Source: an uncultured Clostridia bacterium (lineage in GTDB: Bacteria; Bacillota; Clostridia; Oscillospirales; Ruminococcaceae). Taken from it: a stretch of 64,000 nt of DNA. The notes beneath the pieces are model-generated. The model did not search any database and was not told where the DNA came from. It saw only the letters and a program-made list of their open reading frames with translations. This document shows positions 1-8,800 of this stretch, piece after piece. Positions within the stretch are counted from its first letter, which is position 1, and every line of letters begins with the position of its first letter. The stretch lies in assembly GCA_946567425.1 (NCBI GenBank), contig CAMNXF010000001.1, forward strand, positions 124,001 to 188,000, written 5' to 3'. The position numbers and the translations under genes are program-made.

Positions 1-1883
1 AGCTTGAGACAAGCGCAAAGGAGCTGTGCGCGATATTCAACACCGATTCCGCCGAGCGCTCTATCTTCGGCGGAGAGGGCGACGATCCCTCGCCGTTTGA
101 GATAATCAACGATTCTTCGGGATTTGCTTCGACCGTTCTGTATCACGGCGTTCCCGTAAACGCTATGGACAACTACAGGAATTTCCCGTACTCCAATGAC
201 GTTCTGATCGACATAGGCATCGGAATGGAAATGGATCAGCAGACGCAGGAGGTCGATCCTCAGTCTACTCTCCGCATTTCCTTTAACGGCGCAAAGGTTT
301 CGGGCTGCGGCACAGAAAAGGGTGTTGCGGACGTCGACCTTTCCTCTATCAAGCCCAACAGAATATATTGTCTCGACGTGTATGCGGGCAATGTTAAGAA
401 AACCATCGCGTTTCAGGCGCAGGCAGATCAAAAGGACACAATAGACGTAGTCAACTCCGCACTGGAAAACGCGTTCAAAAAAGAGGTTGACGACGGACTT
501 ATAAAAATGCCGAAAATGGACGCGCAGGGAGTTATCTCCGTGCAGGACGGAATTTGCTGCGTAGTCAACAATGAGACCAAGAAAACCATCAACAGACTTA
601 CCGTTATGAAGAACGGCGCGATAACGACCGAAAAGGTAAACCGCACCAACGTTGCGGAGAAGTTGGTGGTCGACAACGATTCGGGTTATACCAATAAGTT
701 CAAGATAAATTTTGACAATCTTAAAGAGGGACAGCAGTATACGATCGATGTGACTGTTGGCGACAAGGACCCCGTGACTATAGTGTTTACGGCGGGTACA
801 GGCGACGACGCTGCGGCGCGTGAGGATGCGACGATTAAGAATATTCAAGCGGCGCTTGATAGTGCTTTTGGCGATGATCCAAAGGTTACGATTTCCGAAA
901 GCGAAGCGACAAGGGGTATTTTCAGCACAGAGGGCAGTACGGTAAAGGTTGCTGTTAAGGGTGAGCCTATCAACTCGGATGATCCCCTCAGTCCTAAGAT
1001 TACAAGTACGAGTACCATGAAGTACAACCCCGATAGCTTTAAGGCGGGTACATACAGCTTTAAAATTCCGGGTGTAGCTAATCCTGTTGAGATAACTCTT
1101 GCCGACGGCGACAAGATTAACGAGAAATTCAACGCGGCTGTCGGCGATTATACAATGAGTACGACGGGAATCATCACAAAAAAAGACGGTTCTTCCGTAA
1201 CGGGGATTGTCTGCACAAACACCGCGGACAATTCGACCGTATCCTCCTCGCACAAGGTCGACTACTCGCTTGATTTGAACGGCATGGTGGACGGCAAAGA
1301 GTACGGTGTCAAGGTGGTTTACGGCAATTCGTCCAAAGACATCGTCTTTACGGCGGGTGCGGATGCCGCAACTACAAAGGCAAATCTTGATACGGCTCTT
1401 GAAAAGGCGTTCGGAGCGGGCGCGATTAAAACCAACGAAGCAAACGGCGTTGTATCCTTTGAAAGCGATAATGACAAGAAGAGCATAGCTATTGCAACAA
1501 AGATCAATTCAAGTGAAAACGAAATCGTCGAGAGAGAACGCATCTACTCCAACAATTACATTCAGTTGACGCTCGACGCGGCAAGAGCGCTGAGAAACGG
1601 CGACATAGATTACGCTAACGGTTGTATAGACAGAATAGTAAGCGCGAACGAAAATCTGTTGGTAGAGATCGCGGATCTCGGCTGCAACGAGGAGTTTATC
1701 AGCTTCAACCTTGACAGAATCACAACGAGAGAAGAAAACCTCGCGGAACGCCAGAACGATCTCGAGGTCGTTGACGCGAAAAAGGAGATAACTCTCTGGA
1801 AAACTTATGAGGCATTGTATAACGCTTGTCTGCAAATGTCCAGCTCGGTGGTACCGAACAGCATTTTCAACTACATAAGCTGA
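1..1883 (+). CDS. flgL: Flagellar hook-associated protein 3 (FlgL), 5' end outside window
   Basis: This gene encodes the hook-filament junction protein of the flagellin superfamily. The frame is open from base 3, so the start lies upstream; 626 residues are visible. The last ~110 residues (from the NNYIQLTLDAARAL segment to the end) form a flagellin-C-like helical region that closes the D0/D1 core. Between the core halves lies a very long insertion, so the protein is much larger than a usual FlgL of about 300 residues. The insertion holds at least three degenerate repeats of a domain with a 'Y-x-V-x-V-x-G-x-x-K-x-I-x-F' strand pair followed by 'N-x-A-L-x-x-A-F'. The identity rests on the core and on the gene order flgL-yviE-fliW-csrA, known from Bacillus. 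Being 5'-truncated, it cannot be checked for an N-terminal D0 helix. Confidence 0.88.
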   Translation, partial: LETSAKELCAIFNTDSAERSIFGGEGDDPSPFEIINDSSGFASTVLYHGVPVNAMDNYRNFPYSNDVLIDIGIGMEMDQQTQEVDPQSTLRISFNGAKVSGCGTEKGVADVDLSSIKPNRIYCLDVYAGNVKKTIAFQAQADQKDTIDVVNSALENAFKKEVDDGLIKMPKMDAQGVISVQDGICCVVNNETKKTINRLTVMKNGAITTEKVNRTNVAEKLVVDNDSGYTNKFKINFDNLKEGQQYTIDVTVGDKDPVTIVFTAGTGDDAAAREDATIKNIQAALDSAFGDDPKVTISESEATRGIFSTEGSTVKVAVKGEPINSDDPLSPKITSTSTMKYNPDSFKAGTYSFKIPGVANPVEITLADGDKINEKFNAAVGDYTMSTTGIITKKDGSSVTGIVCTNTADNSTVSSSHKVDYSLDLNGMVDGKEYGVKVVYGNSSKDIVFTAGADAATTKANLDTALEKAFGAGAIKTNEANGVVSFESDNDKKSIAIATKINSSENEIVERERIYSNNYIQLTLDAARALRNGDIDYANGCIDRIVSANENLLVEIADLGCNEEFISFNLDRITTREENLAERQNDLEVVDAKKEITLWKTYEALYNACLQMSSSVVPNSIFNYIS

Positions 1884-1918
1884 GTACAGATAATATTATT
1901 ACACAGGAGGTGTTTTAA

Positions 1919-2542
1919 TTGATTCCGAATTTGCTTCAGATAACGACGATCCCGATAAAAATAGAGATCAAGGTGACAAACGCGAAGTTTGAGCATTCCG
2001 AGGAGTATGCCCAGCCAAAGGTAAATATTAAGACCACAAACGGCGGATATGTTATGCAGGCAGAACCGCTTAAGCTGAATATTGATACTTATCAGGCGAG
2101 AAAAAGTTTGGGCTACGGGAATATGACCGACGGAGATATGCTCGCGCAGAAAGCACAGGATGGCTTTTCAATCGCGTTTCAGGGTACGGCAAAGGTTGCT
2201 GCCGAGGGAGATCAGCTTGCACGGGGAGCTTCGCCCTCCGAGATCGCGCTCAATAACGCGAGAGCGGGCGCTACCGTTCAGACGATCATGGAGTTCCTGC
2301 CCAAAGAGGGCGCGGACATCACATTCGACGCAGGCACGCTGAACATCGAGTACCAGATGGGCGAACAGGATATCGACTGGGATATCCACCCCGATTCGCC
2401 GCTTGAGTTTATTCCGGGCAGCGTGGAGTTTATAGTCCGCGACAGACCGCGCGTTGAGATCGAGTATGTGGGCGATCCTATCTACGTTCCGCCGAGTGCG
2501 AACCCGAATTATGAGCCGCCTATTTTTGATATTAAAGGTTGA
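1919..2542 (+). CDS. DUF6470 (YviE-like) flagellar-locus protein
   Basis: A 207-residue protein of unknown biochemical role lies between flgL and fliW, the position held by yviE in Bacillus. It starts at a TTG codon placed 8 bases after a clear AGGAGG site; no ATG with a better site is nearby. The sequence has no signal peptide or membrane segment. Its C-terminus is rich in Pro and Tyr (PIYVPPSANPNYEPP). The segment DIDWDIHPDSPLEFIPGSVEF, split by no gap, looks like the conserved beta-rich end of the family. Its 3' end overlaps the TTG alternative of fliW, suggesting translational coupling. The family call is from recalled similarity and gene order. Confidence 0.75.
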   Translation: MIPNLLQITTIPIKIEIKVTNAKFEHSEEYAQPKVNIKTTNGGYVMQAEPLKLNIDTYQARKSLGYGNMTDGDMLAQKAQDGFSIAFQGTAKVAAEGDQLARGASPSEIALNNARAGATVQTIMEFLPKEGADITFDAGTLNIEYQMGEQDIDWDIHPDSPLEFIPGSVEFIVRDRPRVEIEYVGDPIYVPPSANPNYEPPIFDIKG

Positions 2543-2547
2543 AAGAT

Positions 2548-2994
2548 ATGAAAATAGTAACAAGAGATTTCGGCGAGGTCGAAATAAACGAAAATACGAT
2601 AATCAGCATTCCGAACGGAATACTCGGGTTCGAGAACACAAAGCGCTATACGCTGCTTTGTCCGCTCGGAGAGGACACCTTTCCGATGTGGCTGCAGTCG
2701 GTGGACGGCACGGAGCCTTGTTTCGTGGTTTACGACCCCATGCAGATATATCCGGATTACCGTTTTGAAATAACCGACGAGGAGCAGGCTCTTCTGAAAA
2801 TTGACGAGGACACGCCCTACCGCTGTCTTACGGTGGCGATCGTTCCCGACGATTACAGAAAAACCACGATAAACCTGCGCTGTCCGATAGTCGTCAACAC
2901 GCGTGATAACCTTGCGGCACAGGTGATCCTCGAGGATTACGACTTCAAGTGCCCCGTTTATTCCGAGGCGGATGCCTCCGCTAAGGAGGTCTGA
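2548..2994 (+). CDS. fliW: Flagellar assembly factor FliW
   Basis: FliW is a cytoplasmic protein that binds flagellin and, when free, antagonises CsrA, so it couples flagellin secretion to flagellin translation. The N-terminus (MKIVTRDFGEVEINENTIISIPNGILGF, a family hallmark, read without gaps) and the length of 148 residues fit. The ATG at 2548 is preferred because AAAGG lies about 9 bases upstream. A TTG at 2539 in the same frame overlaps the stop of the gene before it and is a possible alternative. It is followed two bases later by csrA, its known partner. Confidence 0.93.
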   Translation: MKIVTRDFGEVEINENTIISIPNGILGFENTKRYTLLCPLGEDTFPMWLQSVDGTEPCFVVYDPMQIYPDYRFEITDEEQALLKIDEDTPYRCLTVAIVPDDYRKTTINLRCPIVVNTRDNLAAQVILEDYDFKCPVYSEADASAKEV

Positions 2995-2996
2995 GT

Positions 2997-3230
2997 ATGC
3001 TGGTAGTAACACGAAAGACCGACGAGAGTATTTCGATCGACGATAAGATCGAGATCACAGTGCTTGATATATCTAAGGACAAAGTAAAGATCGGGATAAA
3101 CGCCCCGAAAGAGGTCAAGATTTTCCGAAGCGAGCTTAAAACGCTGAAACAGACGAACGAGCAGTCGGCTCACGCGTCGGGTGCGGCCATAGAGCAGCTT
3201 CTAAATTCACATAAACAGGAGGAGAAGTAA
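2997..3230 (+). CDS. csrA: Carbon storage regulator CsrA
   Basis: CsrA is a small dimeric RNA-binding protein that blocks ribosome access on mRNAs with GGA motifs; in flagellated Firmicutes it represses flagellin synthesis. The first ~50 residues match the family closely: MLVVTRK start, GINAPKEV, and FRSEL with the RNA-contacting Arg. At 77 residues it carries an extra polar tail of about 25 residues. A strong AAGGAGG site lies before the ATG, within the end of fliW, so the two are translationally coupled. Confidence 0.95.
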   Translation: MLVVTRKTDESISIDDKIEITVLDISKDKVKIGINAPKEVKIFRSELKTLKQTNEQSAHASGAAIEQLLNSHKQEEK

Positions 3231-3232
3231 TT

Positions 3233-5575
3233 ATGTCAAGTAGTACAATGCGTCTGAGCGGAATTAACTCGGGATTTGATACCGAGGCTATGATCCAACA
3301 GATGATGTCCGCGTATCAGACTAAGATCGACACCCAGAACAAAAAACTCCAGAAGCTTCAGTGGCAGCAGGAGCAGTACCGCGATGTAACATCCAAGCTC
3401 ACGAGTTTTAAAAGCAAGTATTTTGACATACTGAAGCGCGACACTTATCTTATGAGCCCGTCGTCGTTCAGCAAATTCAAGTCGACTATCACAACCAAGT
3501 CGGGCAAGGAAAGCGGTCTTAAGGTAAGCACCGATTCCAAATCGAGCACCGGCTCTCACAAGATAAAGGTCGACAGCCTTGCTACCGCTGCGGTAACAAA
3601 GGGCGGTCAGGTCGCTTCGAAGAACTTTAAGCTTGATGTTGACAAGGCTATGGCGGATTCTTCCGTTGATGAAAACGGCAAGTACAATTTCTCGTTGGAC
3701 GTTAAGGTCGGCAGCGTTGCAAAGACCGTCGAATTTTCGGGCGCGGATAAGGACGAACTCCTTGCAAGCCTTAACACCGAGCTTGAGGACGCGTTCGGCG
3801 TTACCTCCGGCGGATCGTCGTTTATTTCGGCATCGCTCAACAACGGCGAATTTACGTTCAAGACCTCCGGCAATGCGATCGCTACCGTAACCGAGAGAAC
3901 GGGCAACTTCGGCATGGGCAAGCCCGCGGAAAGAGTTGCTATCGATCCCGCCGCAGCTCTTACCGGCACCAGCTCTATCTCCGTTACTATCCCTAACTAC
4001 TATACAGGAGATGCCGTTACAAAGAACGTTGAGTTCCAGACGGTTTCCAATACCTATTTTGATGCGCGCACGACCGATCAAAATATAAATGCGGCGTTCA
4101 TCAACCTTAAAAAGCAAGCGTACGCCAACAAGTACGGCGTAAATGTAGACACCGTTACCGAGGAAACGATGAATGAAAATAACTTCATCTACTCCAGTGC
4201 GGACGCGGCTTACGATTTGAACAGTCAAACGCTTACCTCAGCGCTCAACGGCGCATTCGGGTTTGAGCAAGGCGTTTCGTTTGCTATCGACGGTTCGTCT
4301 ATGACGGCTAAGTACATGATGGACGGCTCGGCGGTAGAGTTTACGATGACCTCCACCTGCGACGCTACGTTCGGTCTGAAGAAAGGCTCGTCCACAAGCT
4401 ACATTGATGAGAGCACCAAGCTCGCCGATATGGGAATTGCGACAAACGCTAATTCTGACGACGGCGATTTCTACACCATGAACATCAACGGCACGGAGAT
4501 CAAGGTCGACGCGAAAGCTACTGTTTCCGATTTGATGAAGGCCGTAAACAATAGCGGCGCGGGCGTTACCATGACGTATTCCAAGCTCGAGGGTTCGTTT
4601 ACTCTCACGGCGAACGACAAGGGCAACGGCGGCGATATCGACATTGAGGAAAGCGACGTTCTCGCACAGGCTTTGGGGCTTACCGCAGGCGCGGGAGGAA
4701 ATCACACGGCAGGTACGAACGCGGTCATCACGATTGACGGCGTACAGGTCGAGCACAACGACAACGTTTACGAGCTTGACGGCATTAAGTTCGACTTTTC
4801 CGAGGTTGATCCCGCAGATAACGAGACGATCTCCGTAAGCGTTGAAAAGGACTACGACGATATCAAGCAGACGATAAAGGATTTCGTTAAGGACTACAAC
4901 CAGATGCTTGACGATATAAACGGCTATGTTTATACCGCGCGTCCGAAGGATAAGAACAAGAACTACTACGATCCGCTTACCGACGAGGAAAGAGAGGCGA
5001 TGTCCGAAAAGGAGATCGAAAAGTGGGAGGAACAGGCGAAGAAAGGTCTGCTCTATCACGACAGCACCGTTATGAGCGTTATGTCGAAGATCAGAACCGC
5101 GATGTACAGTGCGGTCGAGCTTGAGGACGGCAAAAAGTTCGGTCTGTTCAGTATGGGCATAAAGACCTCCTCTACCTACTCCGACCGCGGCAAGCTGGAG
5201 ATAGACGAGGATAAGCTCGACAAGGCGTTCGAGGAAAATCCCGACGCTATCATAAAGCTGTTCACAGATTCCGAAAACGGTGTTATGGCGAAAGTAAACA
5301 ACGCTATCAATGATGCTGTAAAGGATACCGGTACAGTCAAGGGCTCACTCGTCCGCAAGGCAGGTCTGGCAACAGGTACCTCCGCAAAGGACAATACCAT
5401 TTACAAGGAAATGGAGCGTATCAATAAGCGCATCGAGCAGCTTCAGGATCGTTACGACAAAAAGGAAGAATATTGGTGGTCGGTATTCACCAACCTCGAG
5501 AAAATGCAGGCGCAGTTCCAGTCGCAGCAGAGTTACATTTCTCAGTTTACGGCGAACGGCGGATTTCTGTCTTGA
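3233..5575 (+). CDS. fliD: Flagellar filament cap protein FliD
   Basis: FliD (HAP2) caps the growing filament and folds arriving flagellin. The N-terminus (RLSGINSGFDTEAMI) and the C-terminal coiled coil (from MERINKRIEQLQDRYDKKEE) are typical FliD ends. At 780 residues it is far longer than the usual 450-600. The extra mass lies around residues 140-400. There a module near residues 150-200 (NFSLDVKVGSVAKTVEF, then LNTELEDAFG) resembles the repeats inside the upstream FlgL. The gene follows csrA with only two bases between them, with a GGAGG site, in one flagellar operon. Confidence 0.94.
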   Translation: MSSSTMRLSGINSGFDTEAMIQQMMSAYQTKIDTQNKKLQKLQWQQEQYRDVTSKLTSFKSKYFDILKRDTYLMSPSSFSKFKSTITTKSGKESGLKVSTDSKSSTGSHKIKVDSLATAAVTKGGQVASKNFKLDVDKAMADSSVDENGKYNFSLDVKVGSVAKTVEFSGADKDELLASLNTELEDAFGVTSGGSSFISASLNNGEFTFKTSGNAIATVTERTGNFGMGKPAERVAIDPAAALTGTSSISVTIPNYYTGDAVTKNVEFQTVSNTYFDARTTDQNINAAFINLKKQAYANKYGVNVDTVTEETMNENNFIYSSADAAYDLNSQTLTSALNGAFGFEQGVSFAIDGSSMTAKYMMDGSAVEFTMTSTCDATFGLKKGSSTSYIDESTKLADMGIATNANSDDGDFYTMNINGTEIKVDAKATVSDLMKAVNNSGAGVTMTYSKLEGSFTLTANDKGNGGDIDIEESDVLAQALGLTAGAGGNHTAGTNAVITIDGVQVEHNDNVYELDGIKFDFSEVDPADNETISVSVEKDYDDIKQTIKDFVKDYNQMLDDINGYVYTARPKDKNKNYYDPLTDEEREAMSEKEIEKWEEQAKKGLLYHDSTVMSVMSKIRTAMYSAVELEDGKKFGLFSMGIKTSSTYSDRGKLEIDEDKLDKAFEENPDAIIKLFTDSENGVMAKVNNAINDAVKDTGTVKGSLVRKAGLATGTSAKDNTIYKEMERINKRIEQLQDRYDKKEEYWWSVFTNLEKMQAQFQSQQSYISQFTANGGFLS

Positions 5576-5603
5576 TAATTCCTTGAAATGAAGGGTGATT
5601 AAC

Positions 5604-6008
5604 ATGGTTAATCCTTATGCGCAATACAAAAAACAGTCGGTCGAGACTATGACTCCGGTCGAGGTCGTGATAAAGCTGTACAGCGAGATCGAAAAACAGT
5701 GCGCTATCGGCATGGACTTTGTGGAGAAGAAAAACTACGCGAAGTCCAACGAGGCGTTCATCAAAGCGGAGGACTGCATAGACGCGCTCCGCGAGACGTT
5801 GGATATGTCAATACCAATCTCGAAAAATCTTGACGATCTGTACATCTTCTTCTACAAAACGATTGTTAAGGCGAATACAAGCAAAGACCTTACCGACTTG
5901 AAAAAGGTCGTTCCTATGATCTCCGAGCTTCGCGACGCATGGACGCAGATAAGTCAGATGACAAGGGAAGAAATAGAGACGCAGGACAAGGCAAATAAGA
6001 AAAAGTAA
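5604..6008 (+). CDS. fliS: Flagellar export chaperone FliS
   Basis: FliS binds the C-terminus of flagellin in the cytoplasm to prevent early polymerisation. The start MVNPYAQYKKQSVETMTPVEVV and the helical body are typical, as is the position directly after fliD. The ATG at 5604 is preferred over the in-frame GTG at 5595 because the GAAGGGTGA ribosome site covers that GTG. Length is 134 residues. Confidence 0.92.
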   Translation: MVNPYAQYKKQSVETMTPVEVVIKLYSEIEKQCAIGMDFVEKKNYAKSNEAFIKAEDCIDALRETLDMSIPISKNLDDLYIFFYKTIVKANTSKDLTDLKKVVPMISELRDAWTQISQMTREEIETQDKANKKK

Positions 6009-6042
6009 AAATAGACTGCAATTCAAGGAAAGAGGGGAAATA

Positions 6043-6528
6043 ATGGAAGAGCTTTTGGGATGTGCAAGAATAAATGAGATAATGGCTCGGATGTTGTCAA
6101 CGCTTCAGGACTACGAAAAAGAAACGGATAATATGGTAAATGCCGAGATCGAGGTACTTCAGGAAGCTCTTATCGCCAGAAACGAGCTTATTGATACCCT
6201 CGAGGACCTTAAGGAAGAGTTGCAGACGGTCGTTGAGTGTGAGGCTCCCGAGGAGCAGACGCTGCTGAAAGCGCTGATCAACGGCAGCTTTGTGAACGTT
6301 GAGCTTGACGAGCAGCACAAAAGGCTTCAGATGATACAGCGGAGCATTACCGCGACAAAGCAACGTATCGTCGACAAAGACAAGGTGATATCGGGGCAGT
6401 TCAAGGAACGCCGCACCGATTCACGCCGCGAGCTTGAGCAGCTGAAGCAGACCAAGCAGAAGATCGGCTATTACAACAGCGCGGTCGTTGGAAGAGCGAC
6501 GGGACAGTCGTTGAATAAGAACCTATAA
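6043..6528 (+). CDS. Probable flagellar chaperone (FlgN/FliT-like)
   Basis: A 161-residue all-helical, charged protein without membrane segments is the last gene of the flagellar operon. Its N-terminal half (roughly residues 5-60, EKETDNMVNAEIEVLQEALIARNELI region) predicts a coiled coil like those of FlgN/FliT export chaperones. Position after fliD-fliS matches fliT in Bacillus. The end contains GYYNSAVVGRATGQSLNKNL. No sharp signature separates FlgN from FliT, so the family call is inference. A terminator follows immediately. Confidence 0.6.
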   Translation: MEELLGCARINEIMARMLSTLQDYEKETDNMVNAEIEVLQEALIARNELIDTLEDLKEELQTVVECEAPEEQTLLKALINGSFVNVELDEQHKRLQMIQRSITATKQRIVDKDKVISGQFKERRTDSRRELEQLKQTKQKIGYYNSAVVGRATGQSLNKNL

Positions 6529-6531
6529 TTG

Positions 6532-6566
6532 AAAGCCGCCGGGCGTTTACGCAAGGCGGCTTTTTG
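6532..6566 (+). terminator. Rho-independent terminator of flagellar operon
   Basis: The stem AAAGCCGCC / GGCGGCTTT closes a loop that contains a smaller GCG/CGC stem and is followed by a T run. It lies 4 bases after the last flagellar gene. Confidence 0.88.
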
Positions 6567-6589
6567 GTTTGTATAGCGGGGGCAATTTA

Positions 6590-7486
6590 ATGAAGTGCAG
6601 TCTTTGTCCGCGCAAATGCGGAGTTGACCGAACGGTCTCGCGAGGGTATTGTGGTATGGGCGCGGAGATTACTGCGGCAAAGGCTATGCTGCATTATTGG
6701 GAGGAGCCGTGCATTTCGGGTGAGCGCGGCAGCGGAGCGGTATTTTTCTCGGGGTGCGTGCTGAAATGCGCGTACTGCCAGAATTACGGCATAAGCACAG
6801 AGCATAAAGGCAAGGTTATAACCGTGGAGCGCCTTTCGGAGATATTTCTCGAATTGGAGCGTCAGGGCGCGCAGAACATCAATCTTGTAAACCCCACGCA
6901 CTTTGTTCCCGAGGTGATACGTGCCGTCAGGCTCGCAAGACGCGGCAGACTGTCGGTGCCGATAGTGTACAACTCGGGCGGCTACGAGCGGGTACAAACG
7001 TTAAGGGCGCTTGAGGGGATAGTCGACATTTATCTGCCCGACATAAAGTATTTTGATGATGAATTGGCAAAAGCGCTCTCCGACGCGCCGTATTATTTTG
7101 ATACGGCAATGAGCGCCGTCGCCGAAATGGTAAGGCAAACGGGAAAACCCGAGTTCACCGGCAACGACGAGATCAAGCCGCTCAAACGCGGAACTGTCGT
7201 CCGTCATCTGGTATTGCCGGGGCAGTACAAGGATTCGGTCGAGATCGTAAGGCGGCTCGGTGAGCGGTTTGGCGGGGATATTCTGTTCAGTCTGATGAGC
7301 CAGTATACGCCGTTCGGGCGCGTAAAGACCGATCCGAAGCTCGGGAAATTCAACCGTCGGATCACGACGTTCGAGTATAGGAAAGCGCTGGACGCAGTGT
7401 ACGCGGCGGGGCTGTCGGGGTATATGCAGGAGAAGTCGTCGGCGCGGGAGGAATACACCCCTGAATTTGATTTTACGGGATTGTAG
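6590..7486 (+). CDS. PflX-type radical SAM protein
   Basis: This is a 298-residue member of the COG1313 group, related to pyruvate-formate-lyase activating enzymes. The radical SAM cluster motif C-x3-C-x2-C is at Cys56, Cys60 and Cys63 (GCVLKCAYCQN). A second cysteine group sits at the N-terminus (Cys3, Cys6, Cys10, Cys21; CSLCPRKCG...GYCGMG), which suggests another metal site. It should cleave S-adenosylmethionine reductively; the substrate is unknown. The ATG at 6590 follows a GGGGG run. It lies just beyond the flagellar terminator, so it is probably a separate unit. Confidence 0.85.
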   Translation: MKCSLCPRKCGVDRTVSRGYCGMGAEITAAKAMLHYWEEPCISGERGSGAVFFSGCVLKCAYCQNYGISTEHKGKVITVERLSEIFLELERQGAQNINLVNPTHFVPEVIRAVRLARRGRLSVPIVYNSGGYERVQTLRALEGIVDIYLPDIKYFDDELAKALSDAPYYFDTAMSAVAEMVRQTGKPEFTGNDEIKPLKRGTVVRHLVLPGQYKDSVEIVRRLGERFGGDILFSLMSQYTPFGRVKTDPKLGKFNRRITTFEYRKALDAVYAAGLSGYMQEKSSAREEYTPEFDFTGL

Positions 7487-7515
7487 ATGAATAACAGAAG
7501 AAAAAAGGAGGAAAT

Positions 7516-8142
7516 ATGAGCGGCGAAGAAGAAGTAGTTATGGACGGCTGGAACGCGATAACGGAGGCGTTTCAAAAGGTTTATACGGGGCAGGACGAGC
7601 CCAAGCATTTCGGGGTGCTGATACCGTGGCGGCTCGGCGGAAACGATCCGCTTGACGGTATCGGCGTTTACGACAGCGGCGATTGTTGGCATTTCGTGAC
7701 CTACGGGCTGACTGAGCTCTATGAAAAGGAGAGCGAGAACACCGAATACAGCGGCTACGGAATGGAATTTACGCTGCGGCTGAAAAAGGGTTGCTACGAG
7801 GACGAGGAAGCCGAGCTGCGGTGTATATGCGGAATATTCCAGTCAATAGCGCGGCTTACGTTTGAGCACGGCGAGCTGTTCAACGTTTGGGAATACATAT
7901 ACACGGGTCAGCAAACGGGAATGGACACGCGGCAGCTTTCAAAGCTCACGGGATTTTTCACGATCCCCGACACGAAAATACCGACCATACAAACACCGAA
8001 CGGCAAGGTTGAATTTGTGGAGTTTGTCGGAGCGACCGATGCAGAGCTTCTCAAGCTCAAAAACAAGAAGATGACCGTGAAAGAGCTGTACAAGCAGCTC
8101 GGCACGGATATCACCGATTACGGACGAGCAAGTTTATATTGA
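7516..8142 (+). CDS. Suppressor-of-fused (SUFU) domain protein
   Basis: A 208-residue soluble protein with the bacterial SUFU fold: the N-terminal half has the HFGVLIPWRLGGNDPLDGIGVY and GDCWHFVTYGLTELYEK segments, and GYGMEFTLRL follows. In bacteria, SUFU domains occur mainly as immunity proteins of polymorphic toxin systems or as stand-alone genes. No toxin gene adjoins it. A GGAGG site precedes the ATG, and a bidirectional terminator follows. Function in this organism is not known. Confidence 0.82.
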   Translation: MSGEEEVVMDGWNAITEAFQKVYTGQDEPKHFGVLIPWRLGGNDPLDGIGVYDSGDCWHFVTYGLTELYEKESENTEYSGYGMEFTLRLKKGCYEDEEAELRCICGIFQSIARLTFEHGELFNVWEYIYTGQQTGMDTRQLSKLTGFFTIPDTKIPTIQTPNGKVEFVEFVGATDAELLKLKNKKMTVKELYKQLGTDITDYGRASLY

Positions 8143-8144
8143 AA

Positions 8145-8170
8145 CAAAAGCCTCCCTCGGGAGGCTTTTG
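8145..8170. terminator. Bidirectional terminator between SUFU gene and panT
   Basis: CAAAAGCCTCCC is followed by its exact complement GGGAGGCTTTTG with only two bases between. T runs lie on both strands, serving two convergent genes. Confidence 0.88.
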
Positions 8171-8173
8171 CTG

Positions 8174-8782
8174 TTATGATACTTTAATGCGCCCTTTAAC
8201 CAAGTTGATGATAAAAACTATCGCCGAGCTTAACACCAGATTTATTGCAAGCTCCACAAGGAAATTCAGACCGACCATTCCGAGCAGCAGATAGCCGAAT
8301 ACGTTGTCGTAGCCGAGCCCCGCGCCCCATTCTTTGCAGGCGTCCAGAAAGAACACCACGCAGCCCAGCAGGAACACTGCCGTATTCACGACGGGAGTGG
8401 CAATTCCCGAAATAATAACGGCGGGCAGCTTGCCTTTCTTTTCGATGAGCTTATACACCGCGCCGCCGACCGCTCCCGAAACTGAGCCTTTAAGCAGCAC
8501 AGTGACGATAGTTCCGGGAACGTTTATCGTCATAAACAGCGCCGCATCTCCCGTAAGCAGCACAGTTAAACCGAACACGAAGCCCAGCCACGCGCCCGCT
8601 CTCCACCCGTACAGCGCTGCGCCGATAATTATGGGCGCAAGACAAAGCGTAATGCTGAACGGTCCGAATTTGATCTGCGATGCTACTATCTGAAGCACGA
8701 CTATGACCGCCGTAAGCATTCCCATTCCGACTATAGTCTGCGTTTTGTTCGAGTTCCGATTCACACGGTTGTTTGTCTCCAT
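8174..8782 (-). CDS. panT: ECF transporter S component, probably for pantothenate
   Basis: A 202-residue integral membrane protein with about six hydrophobic segments, of the energy-coupling-factor S family (ITLCLAPIIIGAALYGWRAGAWLGFVFGL region is typical). S components bind a vitamin and dock on a shared EcfA-A'-T module, which is not in this window. The gene lies 18 bases downstream of coaX on the same strand. Pantothenate is therefore the likely substrate: import would feed directly into the kinase. The substrate call is inference from context. Confidence 0.8.
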   Translation of the reverse strand: METNNRVNRNSNKTQTIVGMGMLTAVIVVLQIVASQIKFGPFSITLCLAPIIIGAALYGWRAGAWLGFVFGLTVLLTGDAALFMTINVPGTIVTVLLKGSVSGAVGGAVYKLIEKKGKLPAVIISGIATPVVNTAVFLLGCVVFFLDACKEWGAGLGYDNVFGYLLLGMVGLNFLVELAINLVLSSAIVFIINLVKGRIKVS

Positions 8783-8800
8783 AGTTTCTCCCTTTTCTGT

